From: Acanthosoma haemorrhoidale | Taxonomy: Eukaryota > Arthropoda > Insecta > Hemiptera > Acanthosomatidae | Direction: 5' to 3' | DNA length: 64,000 bases | Assembly (NCBI GenBank): GCA_930367205.1 | Contig: OV884011.1 | Span: 47,815,754-47,879,753 of the forward strand | Part shown: one piece after another, positions 11,452 to 23,910 of the stretch | Layout of the letters: every line of letters starts with the position of its first letter | Position numbering within the stretch: position 1 is the first letter of the stretch | The notes under the pieces: model-generated | What the model saw: the letters and a program-made list of their open reading frames with translations, nothing else | Database searches by the model: none | What the model was told of the DNA's origin: nothing | Made by a program: the position numbers and the translations under genes

Positions 11452-12096
11452 CAGTTAAATCTGGATAAGTGGTACCTGCATAAGTGGAATAAATACCTCT
11501 ATAAGGGGTATAAAATCATTTTTGCTTAACATAAACTCTTTAACTGGAATGTTTTCACCTCTGTAAGTGAAATCAATTTTCGTGGATATTGCCTCTGTAA
11601 GTGGGACAGTTTCTATATTTAACTCTATAAGTGAAAATCACAGTGCCAAGAAACTTTGAAGCTGTAGATGAGGTTTGTTTTCTTTTGACTCATGAAAATG
11701 TAAACATTGAAGGTATTGCTACTCCCCCCCCCCACCAGTCAGTAAGTAAACCGCATTCGGTGACCATGTCACAACAGTCAAAATCTTTTTCTATTTGTGA
11801 AAAAACTAAAATTTGTGGTATACAAAAAGCCGTGGATAAAAACAGACATTTTTAAGGATTGACTGAGAAAAAATGTATTGCAAATGAAATTAAAGTAACG
11901 CAAAACTTGTATCTTTCTTGACAACTGCACAGGATATTTTAATTTATCTCATATTGGTTTCGTCAAAGTTTTATATCTGCTATTACATTAAATTTTGTTT
12001 GGAAACCCTTTCTAGTGGTACATGAAATCTTAATGACCTCTTTAAGTGGATTTGAATTCCTTCCACCGAGAAATCACACTTATCCAGGTTCGATTG
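11452..12096. mobile_element. pogo/Tigger-like DNA transposon relic
   Basis: The left end CAGTTAAATCTGGATAAGTG (11452) and the reverse complement of the right end, CAATCGAACCTGGATAAGTG (ending 12096), form imperfect terminal inverted repeats of the pogo/Tigger style. Internally the motif CCTCTNTAAGTGG recurs (near 11500, 11560, 11590, 11622 and 12040), as in subterminal repeats of this group. An open frame at 11631-11855 includes SICEKTKICGIQKAVDKN, weakly like a CENP-B-type helix-turn-helix. The expected TA duplication is not intact, and no DDE domain is present. It is either a non-autonomous or a heavily deleted copy. Confidence 0.5.
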
Positions 12097-14749
12097 CAAT
12101 ACTATGTAATCAAAATTACCTGTAGTTTACAGTGAGACGATTTATTATTATTTTTGTCTTGTTTCTTTTAAATGTTAAAATAAATGATATATGACTTGAC
12201 AATCTCACAAAAAGTCAGATTTTTCGTAAAGCAGACGAGATGTAAAGATAAATATTATAAATATCACGAAGGGTTTCGGTCAACGCCCATGTTACCACTC
12301 AAAGAGTGGAGCTGCTTTGATCGTTGTGTTGTATACACTTCGCTGGAATTCTCGGAGAGTCCACAACTTCCAAGTGGAATGCATTCTTCATTAGAAGCTT
12401 ATGGATGTTCGTGAGAGTTTAATAAAATGAATCGAAACGAAGGTGAGGGAGAGTGTTAGGAAGATTGTTCTCTCTGTAATCTCTGTCTGAGAGAGGCGGG
12501 GGAGTCACTGAATGTAAACAAAATCAATCATAGCACACATTTATATCAACGGCTATCCCGGTTTTTGTACGTGGGCACTAGTAAAGAATCTTAATTTAAT
12601 TTCAAATCAACTTTAATTGTTAATAAAATAATAACAGACAATATTGTCTATATTTGAAAAAAAAACTCATCAACATACGTTGATTAAAGTAACGCCACAT
12701 TTGTTAGAACTACTTAGGAAATAAAAGTTGTTTAGAAAATCCTAGCCCGCAGCGATACTAGTTCCCATTTGGCATTGTAAAGACATGAAGAATATAGCAT
12801 TCCCCATAAAACATAAATAATTATCTACAACTAGGGAATTAATTTACAATAAAAAAATAAATACTTTTCAATAACTTTAAGTACGGTATACAATTAAAGC
12901 TCTCAGTATCCTGTTATATAATATGTAATTGTTATTTTGTCTTTTTATCTATTATTAAAATAACTGCCATTACCATCTTGTTTGCTACTTCAACTCAACC
13001 AGGTTTTTTTTTAAAAGCAAGATATTAGTAGCTCTATTGGATGCACTAATGGTGTTAAATACAAAACAATAAACTAAAAATTAAGTAAGGGGGATTAATG
13101 AATAGCTTAGTAATTGAAAAATTAACGTTTTATATTATCGAATTGAGCAGGGTATCAAATGAAAAACCTCGATGTCAAGAATTCGGCATACTATTATTCT
13201 AAAAGTCATTAGATAATTTTCGCAGCCCGATAACGAACCCGTGCATTGTGTCAGTCATCATACCCGACTGATTTATTTAGAAATCGTAATCTCAATTAAG
13301 TCTCGTAGTCACGGCGTTCAAATTAGGGCCAGCTCTGTACATGGACAATGAATATTCCAGCAGACTTTAGACTTATGTAAACACAATTCCTCAACACGTT
13401 ACAGCATTGATGTCTCTTTTTCTGATAAGAAAGAATGTCAGCTAGTCAGAGTTAAGGTCACCCAAGGGATGGGCAGATTTAGGGGCTGCGGTCTGCGCCA
13501 CAATGCACCCTTGGGCACACACCACCTCATCTGCTCCTTTAAGGTGGGCTGCGATCTTCACAAAATTTCACAAATTGCATGTTTAAACTTTTTTTATAAT
13601 ATTCTTTTTTATTTATACGTGTTCTACGATAGTACCCGTAAAATTTTAAAGATATTGATTTAAAAAAAAACTAATAGTTTTTGGTTAACAGGCAGTATAC
13701 GTAAGCGTAATAAAATGTAAAAAAAAAATTGGAACCTGAACTTTCAGGATTTCTTAACGTCCAGCTTAAAAACTATTTAAGATTTAAAGTTCTTCAATTT
13801 TTTTTCTGACTTAGTAAAAACAGTATTACTTCGAATAGTTGACAATTTGATTCCTTAACCTGCTACAAATAGCTACATAATTACAAAAAAAAACTATATC
13901 ATTTTTTTGTTTAAATGATCTAAATATGCAGTCATGTTTTTCGTTCTTCAATCAGCTCTTAGGATTGCTATAGATGTAATCCTAATAATTAAAATTATTC
14001 TAAAAAAATTGCTAGGCGATCATATTACTTTTTTGATAGAAACTGTCTAAGGGCGTAGCACATAAATGAAAAAATGATACCGTTCGTATGATCATATATG
14101 TTAGTTTAGAGGAAATGTAATTCTTATTCCCATATTATATTACATATTTTTGACCAATAATACCTAAAGAGCATCGCGAATTTATTTAAGGATAGATTTA
14201 CTCCCACTAAAAGGTAATGCATGGTGTGAAATTATAAATAAATTCAAAAGAGAACTGCATCAAAAGAAGGTTGCTTTCTACTAGTCTATGATGATAAATA
14301 TTATTTATACTTAGAAATTTTCACATTGCAACCATGTAATTGAAACCAAAAATGTATCATGCATCTTTAAATTAAAAAAAAAAAAAAAGGTATTTGACGA
14401 TTGCATTAATATAAATCGTCACAATTTATTTTTCTCGTGTGGATAAATTAGTTTTAGTAATTATTCCCCGAAATGAAGGTATATCAACTAAAATTGGTTT
14501 TTCATAAATTAAGTTTGAACGCCCTTTTTGCACAACACTGTAGTATGAAAAAAACCTAGACGACCTTTTCGTTGCTTATTGTTCTGTCTTTTGATGTAGT
14601 CTATATTCTTTTCTGTCATAACGCAATATAAACATTGCACAACTAATTTTCATTCTTGGCAAATATAATTAGATTTTAATAAAGAGAGGGGTTATTGATG
14701 GGAACCAGTAATGTTCCACCATAGTGAATGACATAATAAATATGAAGTA
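12097..14749. other. non-coding, nothing firmly recognised
   Basis: AT-rich. A slightly GC-richer patch at 13440-13560 holds an inverted CCCAAGGG/CCCTTGGG pair, but no element boundaries can be drawn. Confidence 0.5.
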
Positions 14750-14773
14750 AAGCCTTATAATATTATAAGGCTT
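14750..14773. repeat. 24-bp perfect palindrome
   Basis: The half-site AAGCCTTATAAT is followed immediately by its exact reverse complement. No loop is present. Function is unknown. Confidence 0.9.
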
Positions 14774-16967
14774 AATCAGTCGCTTAACAAAAGAGTTTTG
14801 TGTTGGGTCAATGGTTGAATTTCGGTCATTCAGGGTAACAATTTTATTCACCGGCCACAAAATAACCTACATAAATGGTACTAAGTATCTTTTGAGATTT
14901 ATTAATATGGAAAATGAACAGAAATATTTCTGGATTGTCGAAAAAAACTTTGAAGCATCATTCAGATTTTACTAATAATATATAAGTATCATTTTATAAC
15001 TAAAATCTAATAACTTGTATTGGTAGCATGCTTGTAGTTTAATATTTTAGTAATATTGGGATTTGTCATATTTTTGAAATAAAAAAACAACTTTTGATTT
15101 GATTTAAGAAAGTTTTTACTAGTCAAAATACAGTTTTGGGGTGAAATGAACGTGCCTTTTTTTCTATAAATCAAGCATAACAGATGCAAACATACAATTA
15201 AAAATATTTTTATTTTATATTTCGATTTATGTTACAAATCGGCTAGAAAGTGATTTAATTAAAAAAAAAAAAATTGTCTTGACATTCAGGGTATGTTCTT
15301 TGGGCGGTTGTGGATTTTTGGGTACATAGCAATCTCTCTCAGGTTTGGTTTAATGATTTATTTTTTTTTTTTTGGTTCATGCTGTCATATACATGGTGAT
15401 TGGGTTTTATAGGGGTATTTGAGGGGTTTTGTCATGCCGGTTTTTGAGTGCTCTGGTTTTTGGTGTTTTAGGGTTTTTGCTTCACAGTGTTACCGGTTCT
15501 AACGCCAAGCGTGCCGTCTGCAGGCTCTGACTCGCTCCCATCCCGACCCTAGACTGGGCGGGACCGCCAGGGGCGCTCAAGTCTCTTTCATATTGAATTT
15601 ACCCCACCCTCGCCGTACCCCACCCGGCCAGCTCTCTCTCCCCTCTGTTCCCTAAAACCACCCTTACACGCAGCTAAATACCCTCTGTATAATTGGGAAC
15701 AGTTTTCCGACAGTTGATCCAAATCGATTTCCTGTCTGAATGCCGTCTGAAAATATATTGGTCGAGCACGAAGAGAGAGGCTTGTAAATTCAATCAGGCA
15801 AGGGAGGAATGGAATATTCCACAACACCTCAAAATATGCTGTCTAGTTTTTAGTTAAAGTACAATAAGGAAAAATATAGAAAAAGATAATCATGGAATAC
15901 ATTACATTGTTCAAGATTACGCTAAAAATTACAGTTATTATTAGAATCTCATCCAATATATGTGAAATCCGAAGGTGAAAACCGAGGGGAAGGGGTCACT
16001 TTGGAAATAATTATTACCTGGAAAGAAATTAAGTTCAAATCCTGATTGGAGTACTAACTATATACTGTAACATACATAAAGTAACAACGTACTACAATTA
16101 GGGGAAATACATAGAAATAAAATGTCAATTCGGGTGCAAAATGAAGAGTTCAGCTTGACCTACAGACATACATGCAGAGCGAGGTTACATTCGACCCATC
16201 ACCATGAAAGAATACAGGGTTATTGTATGGAAATTAGTAAATAAAAAATGTAATGTGTACGTTTCAAAAATATATTATACTTATAATCGCATTATTTTTT
16301 CGTTTTAAGTCCAAGATATGTTTTTGTTATGATGATGTAAAATCAATGACATGCGACGGCTATCAACTTAGACATGGAGACGTTTTAACTGAGAACATAT
16401 AATTTTTGTTTAGATTTTAGAGCTTTAGAGTTTTAAAAAGTGAATGAAATTTAGCAGTTCCAGCATTAAAATTACAAATACACAATAACTAAACGTCATT
16501 TATTATATTAAACATAGTTATTGAACAATTAATTGGGAACGTTAAATCTTCTGGAATGGTTGGTCACAATAACTCGATCTTAAGGAACCTTATTTGTAAC
16601 TTTTGTAAGTCCAGAATGGTCATAATCCTGGATATAAAAAAAAAAATTTAGAAGTATTAATTAACCTAAATATTCAAATTTCCCCGATGCGAACAACATT
16701 GGTGAGTTGAAACCAATTTATGTATTATTCCCCAGAAATAGAGTATTATAAGATCCAAGGCATTTGAGTTAATACTTAATGAATGATATTTTCTTATTCT
16801 CTGTTTTTCGAAGATCATTGATTGAACTGGGATTTTGTTAAATCATAGACAATTCAAATGGTATTCAAGTGTTAAAATACAGCTTATAATCGAATAATAA
16901 TGTCCTCCAAACGTTGATTAACAATACATTCTAAAACAATATCTATAAACACAACCTTACATGTGTG
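14774..16967. other. non-coding; T/G-skewed and GC-richer patch
   Basis: Bases 15290-15490 are strongly T/G-rich on the plus strand (for example GGGGTTTTGTC and TTTTAGGGTTTTTGC). They are followed at 15495-15660 by a GC- and C-rich stretch. A 79-codon minus-strand frame (15588-15827) has no recognisable domain. The remainder is AT-rich and featureless. Confidence 0.5.
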
Positions 16968-17065
16968 ACGGGTGGCTCTAGGGTTCTACTCTCGTCATTG
17001 CACCCTCTTAGGCTAAAGCTTTTGGCAACCGTAGGTTCTCAAAATGAGTTTAAATTTATAAACCA
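16968..17065. repeat. short dispersed repeat, copy 1
   Basis: Shares the block CAAAATGAGTTTRAAT and its upstream arrangement with 50750-50850, and more weakly with 50870-50945. It is probably an old SINE. Boundaries are uncertain. Confidence 0.4.
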
Positions 17066-17546
17066 CCTGGTTGATGACCTGAGGGTTTCACCGGAATAGC
17101 CCCAATCCAATCAATACATTTTAATATGCCTCACTCACTAGAAATTGTCATGATGAAATGACGTGGAAAAAAAAACACTTTATTCTGAGACGTTGCCCCC
17201 TAACAATTACAAACACACATATGCATAGAAGTACATCCAAGCGACAAAACAGAAACATGAACTGGACTGATGTGGTTAACCTATAAATAATCATGGGCCT
17301 ATGTGTATATGACTTTAATGGACCAACACCATAAAGTTGAAACAATAAGCGTAGATAAATGCATAAAGGTGAATGTACATTCGCAACAATTGTAACTAGA
17401 AACATAAAAATTATGGCCAGGGGGAAAGAACGTCAATGGTAGCTGGGATGGATTAAAAAAGGGGGATATATATTTAACAAATAATAAAAAACAAATAATA
17501 ATAGTAATGATGAATTATGGCAAGAAATCGATTGATTAAAGGGTGA
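17066..17546. other. non-coding, nothing recognised
   Basis: AT-rich. The frame closing at 17544-17546 (TGA) marks the left limit of the interrupted open frame that follows. Confidence 0.5.
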
Positions 17547-17704
17547 TTAGGAAATATTGATGGGGATAGAGCTACAAAGGAAGGGCGGGATCTAGTATTC
17601 TCAGATTCAATAGCTGATTTGTATTTAGCCAGGGTTCACAGCTATAATGTAATGGAAGTTACTCAGGATGAATTGGAGGAATTCGCCATGACCATGTACA
17701 AATA

Positions 17705-18989
17705 AAGGGTGTCCCATAATTAACGCAAGATTTGATTTAAATAGAAAAGACAGTTTTTAGTATGTTTGTTGTTATTTTTTATTGCATTATAAAGTAAATA
17801 GGTTAGGGTTATTTATGGAATAACACATCGGGCAAATGGCCTCCACGACTTTGCTGGCACACACGCACTCTTTTGTCGAAATTTTCCATGACCCTTTGGC
17901 ATAAATGTGGTTGAATTTCCTCTTTTAATGCACGGGTGGATGTGGGCTTGTTGACATACACCTTTGACTTCAAATAACAACATAAAAAGAAATCAATGGT
18001 GTTAAATCACACGATTTAGAGGGCCAATTCTGATCACCATAACGAGAGAGTACACGACCTGGAAATGTCTCATGCAGTATTTGCATTGTTTCATGGGCTG
18101 TATTGCATGTGGCACTATCTTGTTGGAACCACATATTGGCCACATCAACATCATCCAATTCCGGCACAAAGAACTGTGTTATCATGTCGCGATATCGAGC
18201 ACCAGTAACAGTCACTGCTTGACCAGCCTCATTTTCAAAAAAGTATGGTCCAAACATGCCACCAACCCAAAATCCACACCAAACAGTGACACGTTGTGGA
18301 TGCATTTGTTTTTCGACAATCACATGTGGGTTCTCCGAACCCCAAGTGCGACAATTTTGTCGATTAACAAAGCCATCAAGATGAAACTGTGCTTCATCGC
18401 TTAGGATAATTTTGCTCGAAAAATCAGCATCCACTTGTTGATGTTCAATAATCCATTCAACGAACTCTCTTCGCTGTGTATGGTCATTAGGCTTTAATTG
18501 TTGTGTTAACTGAATTTTGTAAGCATGGAGACCCAGATGTTTAGTGAGTATACGCTGTAGAGAGCTTCTTGAAATTTGCAATTCTTGCCTACGACGCCGA
18601 ATTGATGTTCCTGAATTTCAACAACACTCTCACGCAATGCTTCGATATTGACATTTGAACGGCTTGTTTTTGGACGACTAGTGTGTTAAGTGTCTCCAAC
18701 TGATCCAGCCTCCCTAAATTTTTCAATTAATCTCTTCACAGTTGATGAAGTCAAAACACTATTCCGACCATATTTTGTATAAAATTTTCGAACTGCGGCC
18801 GCCAAACTTTTAAAATTATTTTTGAGATCATTTTCAACTATAAAGACACGTTGTTCTATTGTGTCACGTTCCATTTTTACTAACCCTAAGCTGTCAGCTG
18901 TCAAATTGTTTTTTTTTTTTAGGGTTCCCAGCACTTAACTGCACAAATGGCGGCAAATTCAAATCTTGCGTTTATTCTGGGGCACCCTT
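17705..18989 (-). mobile_element. mariner-like (IS630/Tc1) transposon, 1285 bp
   Basis: Terminal inverted repeats of about 34 bp: the left end AAGGGTGTCCCATAATTAAC matches the reverse complement of the right end, AAGGGTGCCCCAGAATAAAC, and both continue into GCAAGATTTGA. The element is flanked by TA on both sides (17703-17704 and 18990-18991), the target duplication of this superfamily. It is end-to-end complete but its transposase is broken, so it is a non-autonomous copy. Confidence 0.92.
17809..18874 (-). pseudogene. mariner-like transposase (DUF4817-type), broken
   Basis: The ATG at 18874 begins MERDTIEQRVFIVENDLKNN, an N-terminal helix-turn-helix of the DUF4817 type that binds the inverted repeats. 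The catalytic part shows ILSDEAQFHLDG (first Asp), MWFQQDSATCNTA (second Asp) and CDLTPL (third Asp), with 36 residues between the last two. Three lesions are visible: a TAA at 18686-18688, a frame change near 18610, and another near 17995 just after the third Asp. The last one shifts the tail, which ends out of frame at a TAA at 17809-17811. The unbroken length would be about 355 residues, normal for the family. Confidence 0.9.
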
Positions 18990-19590
18990 TATTTGATGGG
19001 AACAGATAGTGGTGTAGTATATGATGAATGTACAAATGAAATTAAACCTATTAACGAAACTAAGTGATGATGATGATGAGAACGCCCTTATACAGTTCAG
19101 TTGTAAATTAAATGAAAATAATCTACGATTCTCCGCTACAGCTGCGAATCATAGATGCTCACAAATGTGGTTGAGACCGAACAGCCTCCAATTATTGCAT
19201 ACAAAGTACTTATCTGTGAAGTACAGAGACAGAGGAATTGGAGGGCACATATCGTCAGGAGAGGAAACTGTAGCCAGGTCTACCCCAGGGTTAGGAAGAA
19301 ATGAAGAGACCTTGACTACGATGACCTGACAAAAAAGTATGAGGAGTATATTTGTGCTGGGTGGGATAACTTAATATTCGTCAACAAGAGTGTGGAGACA
19401 TACATAGTACACCTGGGCCAAAGCATCACTATTCTGAAGCAGATTGGTAAAAGCGGCTTGCAAAGACGGCTAAGGATCTGGGGTCTAGAGCCAACGAAGT
19501 CAAAATCGCCAATATCCAGACAGGGGCTCTGGCTGAGGATCTTCCAAATAGGATTTCTCCTTGGTTAAACAAACCCTCGCAATGACAAAA

Positions 19591-21817
19591 CACATCACCC
19601 AGCAGCCGTTACGAAGGGTGTCAGCAATTGAAGTCACCAAAAGCGAGTAAACCTATTAGATGTTACGCCGTATGAAGAAATACGGTACAACATATACAAT
19701 TGATCTCTTGAAGGTAATGGAAGAAGGTAGAAAAATTTCTCTGTTACTTAAAAAACACATACCTCAGTTACATTCAGAAATAGAATCTTTACATATAATC
19801 ACAGTAAAGGGTAGACGAGATTGGAAGATTTTTATGCTCTCCTAAGGAAGAGAAACGAAAAAAAAACTTCTGAAGAAGAACAATTCTCAACAGTTCACGA
19901 TTTCTTTCGTTTTATATCTGGTTAAAAACAGATCACCTAAATCAACCAACGACTGATTTAGGCCGTTCACTGGATTAAAACCTTTTTTCGTTTGAGAAAC
20001 TGGAATACAACTTGATTTATATTTGTGAAACTTCTGTTTTTTTAAAAAAATATTAATATTGAAGAAATTTCCTGACCCTTCCTGATGAAAGACCATACAA
20101 TAAGTATTTCTGCTATTGAAATAATAATAGTAATAAATATGGTAGGTATATTGAACTATTCTTGTTGTAATACGGTGGTAATTGATAGCTAGTAACAAGC
20201 AATTGTTTGTATGTCAGTGGTTTGCAGATATTTGGCACTGCTGTTGGCTTACTTATCATTATTTACATTGCTGCATTATTTATCAGTTAAATATTCCAAT
20301 GTTTTATTGTTTTAATTGCGATGGGGTGTAATAGTGCCATATTATGAAGTGTTATTATTGTATCCTTATTTATTTATATTTCTGAAACGATATATTTCTC
20401 ATATTACTTACTGTTAGTATGCGAATTATTTATAGATAGTTGTGTATGTTTACACAAATACTATAAATTAACCACTTAATATGTTGAATATCACCTATGT
20501 ATATATTAGGTGATGGTTCTAAATACATGTAACAAACAATGATAATAAAAGAATATATAAATTGTTAATTATTGTCGTGGAATGGATCCTGCTATTATTA
20601 AATTATTGCAGGTAATTAGATTATTAATTAAACTTAGGGTTTCAATACTCGTTTTATTTCTTATAATCCTACATTTCCATTCATGATAAATTACAAGAAG
20701 TTCTTTCATTTGGCATTCTCTGCATCGTTTATGAATAACAACAATTGGTATAACAACAAAAAGTGGTAAACATAAAATAAGGGTACAGTTATTTTACTAT
20801 ATGAAAACTACTGGGCTTTCCAAGGATTACATTAATTCTGGCTGGATATTAAAGCGTTGAATCTTTAATATTTGTAGCACATACGAAATGTGACGATGCT
20901 GTGTGAACCGAAACTGAAGTCCGATTCTCGCCTAAAAAGACGTTTGGTACTGGATTGTAACTTTGCTTTCCTGAAGTAATTGCTCCCCCCTCTCCTCTCC
21001 GACCTTGATAGGAGTATTCAAGAAGGCGTTAGACCCCACAATCAATCAATACGCTACCAATGACCGGTGGCATTTGTAAATGGTTTGCCAAGATCAAGGG
21101 GGTGTATCCACTGTTAAATAGCTGCGGGAGTATCATAATTTGACTGTAGGCTAGTATGTTCTAGGCTAGAGTACTTGAAAATGTTCAACGACACCTTGGG
21201 CGAAACCGAATATGTTTAAACGAGAAAAAAGCATTTTATTTTTTTTTTCCCACGAGATGGATGACACATAGAAGACGGTAATGAAAAATATATCTCTTGG
21301 GCATCAATGACCCTCCCCCATAAGAATGTATGATGCAAAAAAAAAAAAAAAGGCTACTACAACTGTTGCTTTTGACTTTTATAGCTTTTTTTGTCCCCGA
21401 CGAAGGAGAGACCTGTTCCATCAATTCGGGCGTTTTTTTCGACGACGAGAAATTCAATTTTTTTTTTAATTTGTATATTTTGCTTAGGTTGATGAAAATA
21501 ATTTCCATTATATTTACTTTACGTGGCTACATTTTATATAGGAGCATACTAATAACAATATACCCTGTATGTACCATCCTCCCTGGTAATCATTGTCGCA
21601 TGAATCCTAGGCTTGGAGGTTGATTTCCTCTTACATACTTTCTAGAAGAACGTGCTCTCAACGAACTTCAATTTCTTGATTAAACATCATATTTAAGCGT
21701 AGAAATATGGCAGAACACTATGGATGTCCGAATCAAAATTTTATAATGGGTGTAAGTAAAAACATATATATATTAATTGCAATCATAGAATTAATAAACT
21801 TCTAATGTTACCGTGCC
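19591..21817. other. non-coding, nothing recognised
   Basis: AT-rich. Several short open frames (19660-19845, 19887-20198, 21236-21623) are low-complexity or mutually overlapping and match no family. Confidence 0.5.
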
Positions 21818-21884
21818 CATAGCTTAGTGTCATAACATTGGCATGTTTATTTCTAATTACGAAGTTTGGGGTTTAATTCCAGGC
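21818..21884 (+). repeat. tRNA-derived SINE head (relic)
   Basis: TAGCTTAGTGTCATAAC at 21820 resembles an A box and GGGTTTAATTCC at 21869-21880 a B box, about 50 bases apart. Flanking stems do not pair convincingly. Probably an old SINE. Confidence 0.45.
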
Positions 21885-22099
21885 TCTCCTGTAATTGTGG
21901 TCAAGGTTTACTCACTCTTGTGAGGAAGAATCAGTTGCTTTTAAATACAAAAGTAGGAAATTCTATTTAAGGCAGAAAAATAATTTAATTTCTGAGTAAT
22001 TAAATTCAGTAATTTAGTTTTATATATTTAGGTCTAGTACTAACCACGCTAGCTAACTCTTCATGATGTATTGCCTCATAGTTTTAATATACATAATAT

Positions 22100-22703
22100 A
22101 ACAAATAACAAGGTCACAATTGATTGAGAAAAATTTTGGTGTGATAACTGAACGACAGATCAATTATTCCTTCTGGACACACACCGCCAAAGCTTTCCGA
22201 CCCTGCAAAAACTGGGCCGTCACAGAAAGCCAGAAGTATGAAACCGTGGATATTGGGCAGTCCAGTTGCATATTTCATGATCCAACCGGCCACACAGAAA
22301 TCTCATATCGTCGCCCTGTCTCATCCCTATATACATGCTGTTTGCCATCGCGCTTCCTCGCTCGGGATTTAATCTCTTGATCCGTCTTTGTATGTAACTG
22401 CTAACTGCTCACTTCTTTATCTAGGCAATTCAACTCCATAATTTCCTACACGGAATCTAAGATTAAAAATTGTTGGGGAAACTTCGCCATGACCAGATGG
22501 AAAATACCCCCTTCACGGATCTTAAAACTTCTTCAGTGGTCCAGTCGGTTCACACTCAGAATCCGGACGGTTTTCGCCTAACCTCAGATACCGATTATGA
22601 ATTAGTGGTCAGTCCAAGACAACGCAAACTACTCATACCTAGCCTGAACCTCTTCTCGTGCAGTGATCGGACACCTTCTAAAATCTCCTGGAGACAGATC
22701 TAA
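22100..22703. other. GC-richer patch, unassigned
   Basis: Noticeably GC-richer than its surroundings, with open frames of 86 and 77 codons on the plus strand (22120-22380, 22470-22703). The second includes SDTDYELVVSPRQRKLLIPS. I do not recognise either. It may be a decayed mobile-element segment. No splice or promoter signals were identified. Confidence 0.3.
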
Positions 22704-23599
22704 ACATACAACAATTAAACCACCGACTAGGCTTTGTTTATTTCTTACCAACCGCCGGGTTGGCTAGCTCAACGAGTTCATCTGAATAAAGAAATTATTT
22801 TCGATCTATAGCAGACTTACACTGAGGCTGTTTGGTTACATAAGTACAAGTCATTGATTCAACTACCGACTACTGACTTACGCTAGCCCGATTTGGCTTC
22901 TTTGGGGCATCAAATAATAATTCTTTACGATAGGTCAACCCTCTATTAGAAACCGGGGAAAATTGCCAACACAATGTGACCGCTTTAGTGATTTGTCTGT
23001 GACCATTGCGTAAAAAAATAAAAATACAAAGATTTTATATAGTTAGGACGTCGAATTAGTATCATATTATTGATATAAAAAATTACGAATTCTTTGTCTT
23101 CAAAATTAAAATTCAAACCTTAATCGTCATAATTAACCCACAAAGTTCAGAACATCTGTGTCTTAAATTCAATAGAATAGAAAAGAAAAAAGTAATATTT
23201 CGGGGCATGAATACCAATATTGCTAAGATGGTAGTTTTATGTTTAGCGAATAAAAAAAGAAATGTTACATTATTAACAATATGCATGTAAAAAAAAACGG
23301 CAATGTAAAATAAAGTGTGAGCCTCTGTAACAAAAAATAATAATAATATCAACATAAGATTAGTTAACTGCATTTAATTATTAAGATCACAGATGGAGCT
23401 CCATAATGATGCAAAAAAAAACAATATATGAAACCTTTATCAAATGAAAATCATTAGGTTAATACAAAAGGAAAAATAAACAGAAAGTAAAAAATCTACA
23501 CACTTGCTAAATTTAGAATAGTGAAAAAGGAAGTGAATAAATATATATATAATATAAAGCATGAAATTATAATATAACAACTAAATCATTCCCTACTAG
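22704..23599. other. non-coding, nothing recognised
   Basis: AT-rich. The minus-strand frame at 23113-23373 is a phenylalanine/leucine-rich product of A/T tracts. Confidence 0.5.
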
Positions 23600-23910
23600 C
23601 AAGCATATGCCTGGGTGGGGAGAAGGGTTGGAATAACATTACATTAGGAGTTAGAGAAGTCCAGAGGGTAATGGAGCGAGCGAGGAAGAAACGATCATAC
23701 GCAGCTAATTTGTGGGCAGGAGTATAAAGGTCAGAGAGACAAGATTTTGTGTCACGGGACTAGACTGAAGATTTGAACTGTAAGATATTGTATATGTAAG
23801 GGATAGGGGGTGATGAGAATTGATGATTGAGGAAGAGGAATGAGTCGAAGAAATATTGTGCACTGATAGAGGGGAAGATTCACCCTAACTCGGCATCGAG
23901 TTGGGGTACA
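23600..23910 (-). repeat. dispersed repeat family R, copy 1
   Basis: Homologous to 43030-43225. Shared blocks include GATTTGAACTGTAARATRTTG, TGATGMGAATTGATG and ATATTGTGCAC, ending CACCCTAACT. The strand is uncertain. The minus strand looks like the serine/histidine/leucine-rich region of a LINE, but no diagnostic domain is visible. Confidence 0.7.

Larger units (their letters stand above)
17547..19064 (+). pseudogene. unidentified open frame split by a transposon
   Basis: An open frame runs from 17547 to 17702. If the mariner-like element and one TA copy are removed, it continues in the same phase from 18992 to a TGA at 19065-19067, about 78 codons in all. Left-side residues include EGRDLVFSDSIADLYLARVH and VTQDELEEFAMTMYK; right-side residues include YLMGTDSGVVYDECTNEIKP. 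Further protein-like stretches in shifting frames follow to about 19590, for example DLDYDDLTKKYEEYICAGWD. I do not recognise the family. It looks like an older gene or mobile-element ORF that decayed and was later hit by the transposon. Confidence 0.35.

Noticed and set aside
13440..13560. Inverted CCCAAGGG/CCCTTGGG patch as a transposon
   Set aside because: The inverted match is only 8 bp, itself palindromic, and no target duplication or termini could be found.
15588..15827. 79-codon minus-strand frame in a GC-richer patch
   Set aside because: No domain. GC-rich composition alone explains the lack of stops.
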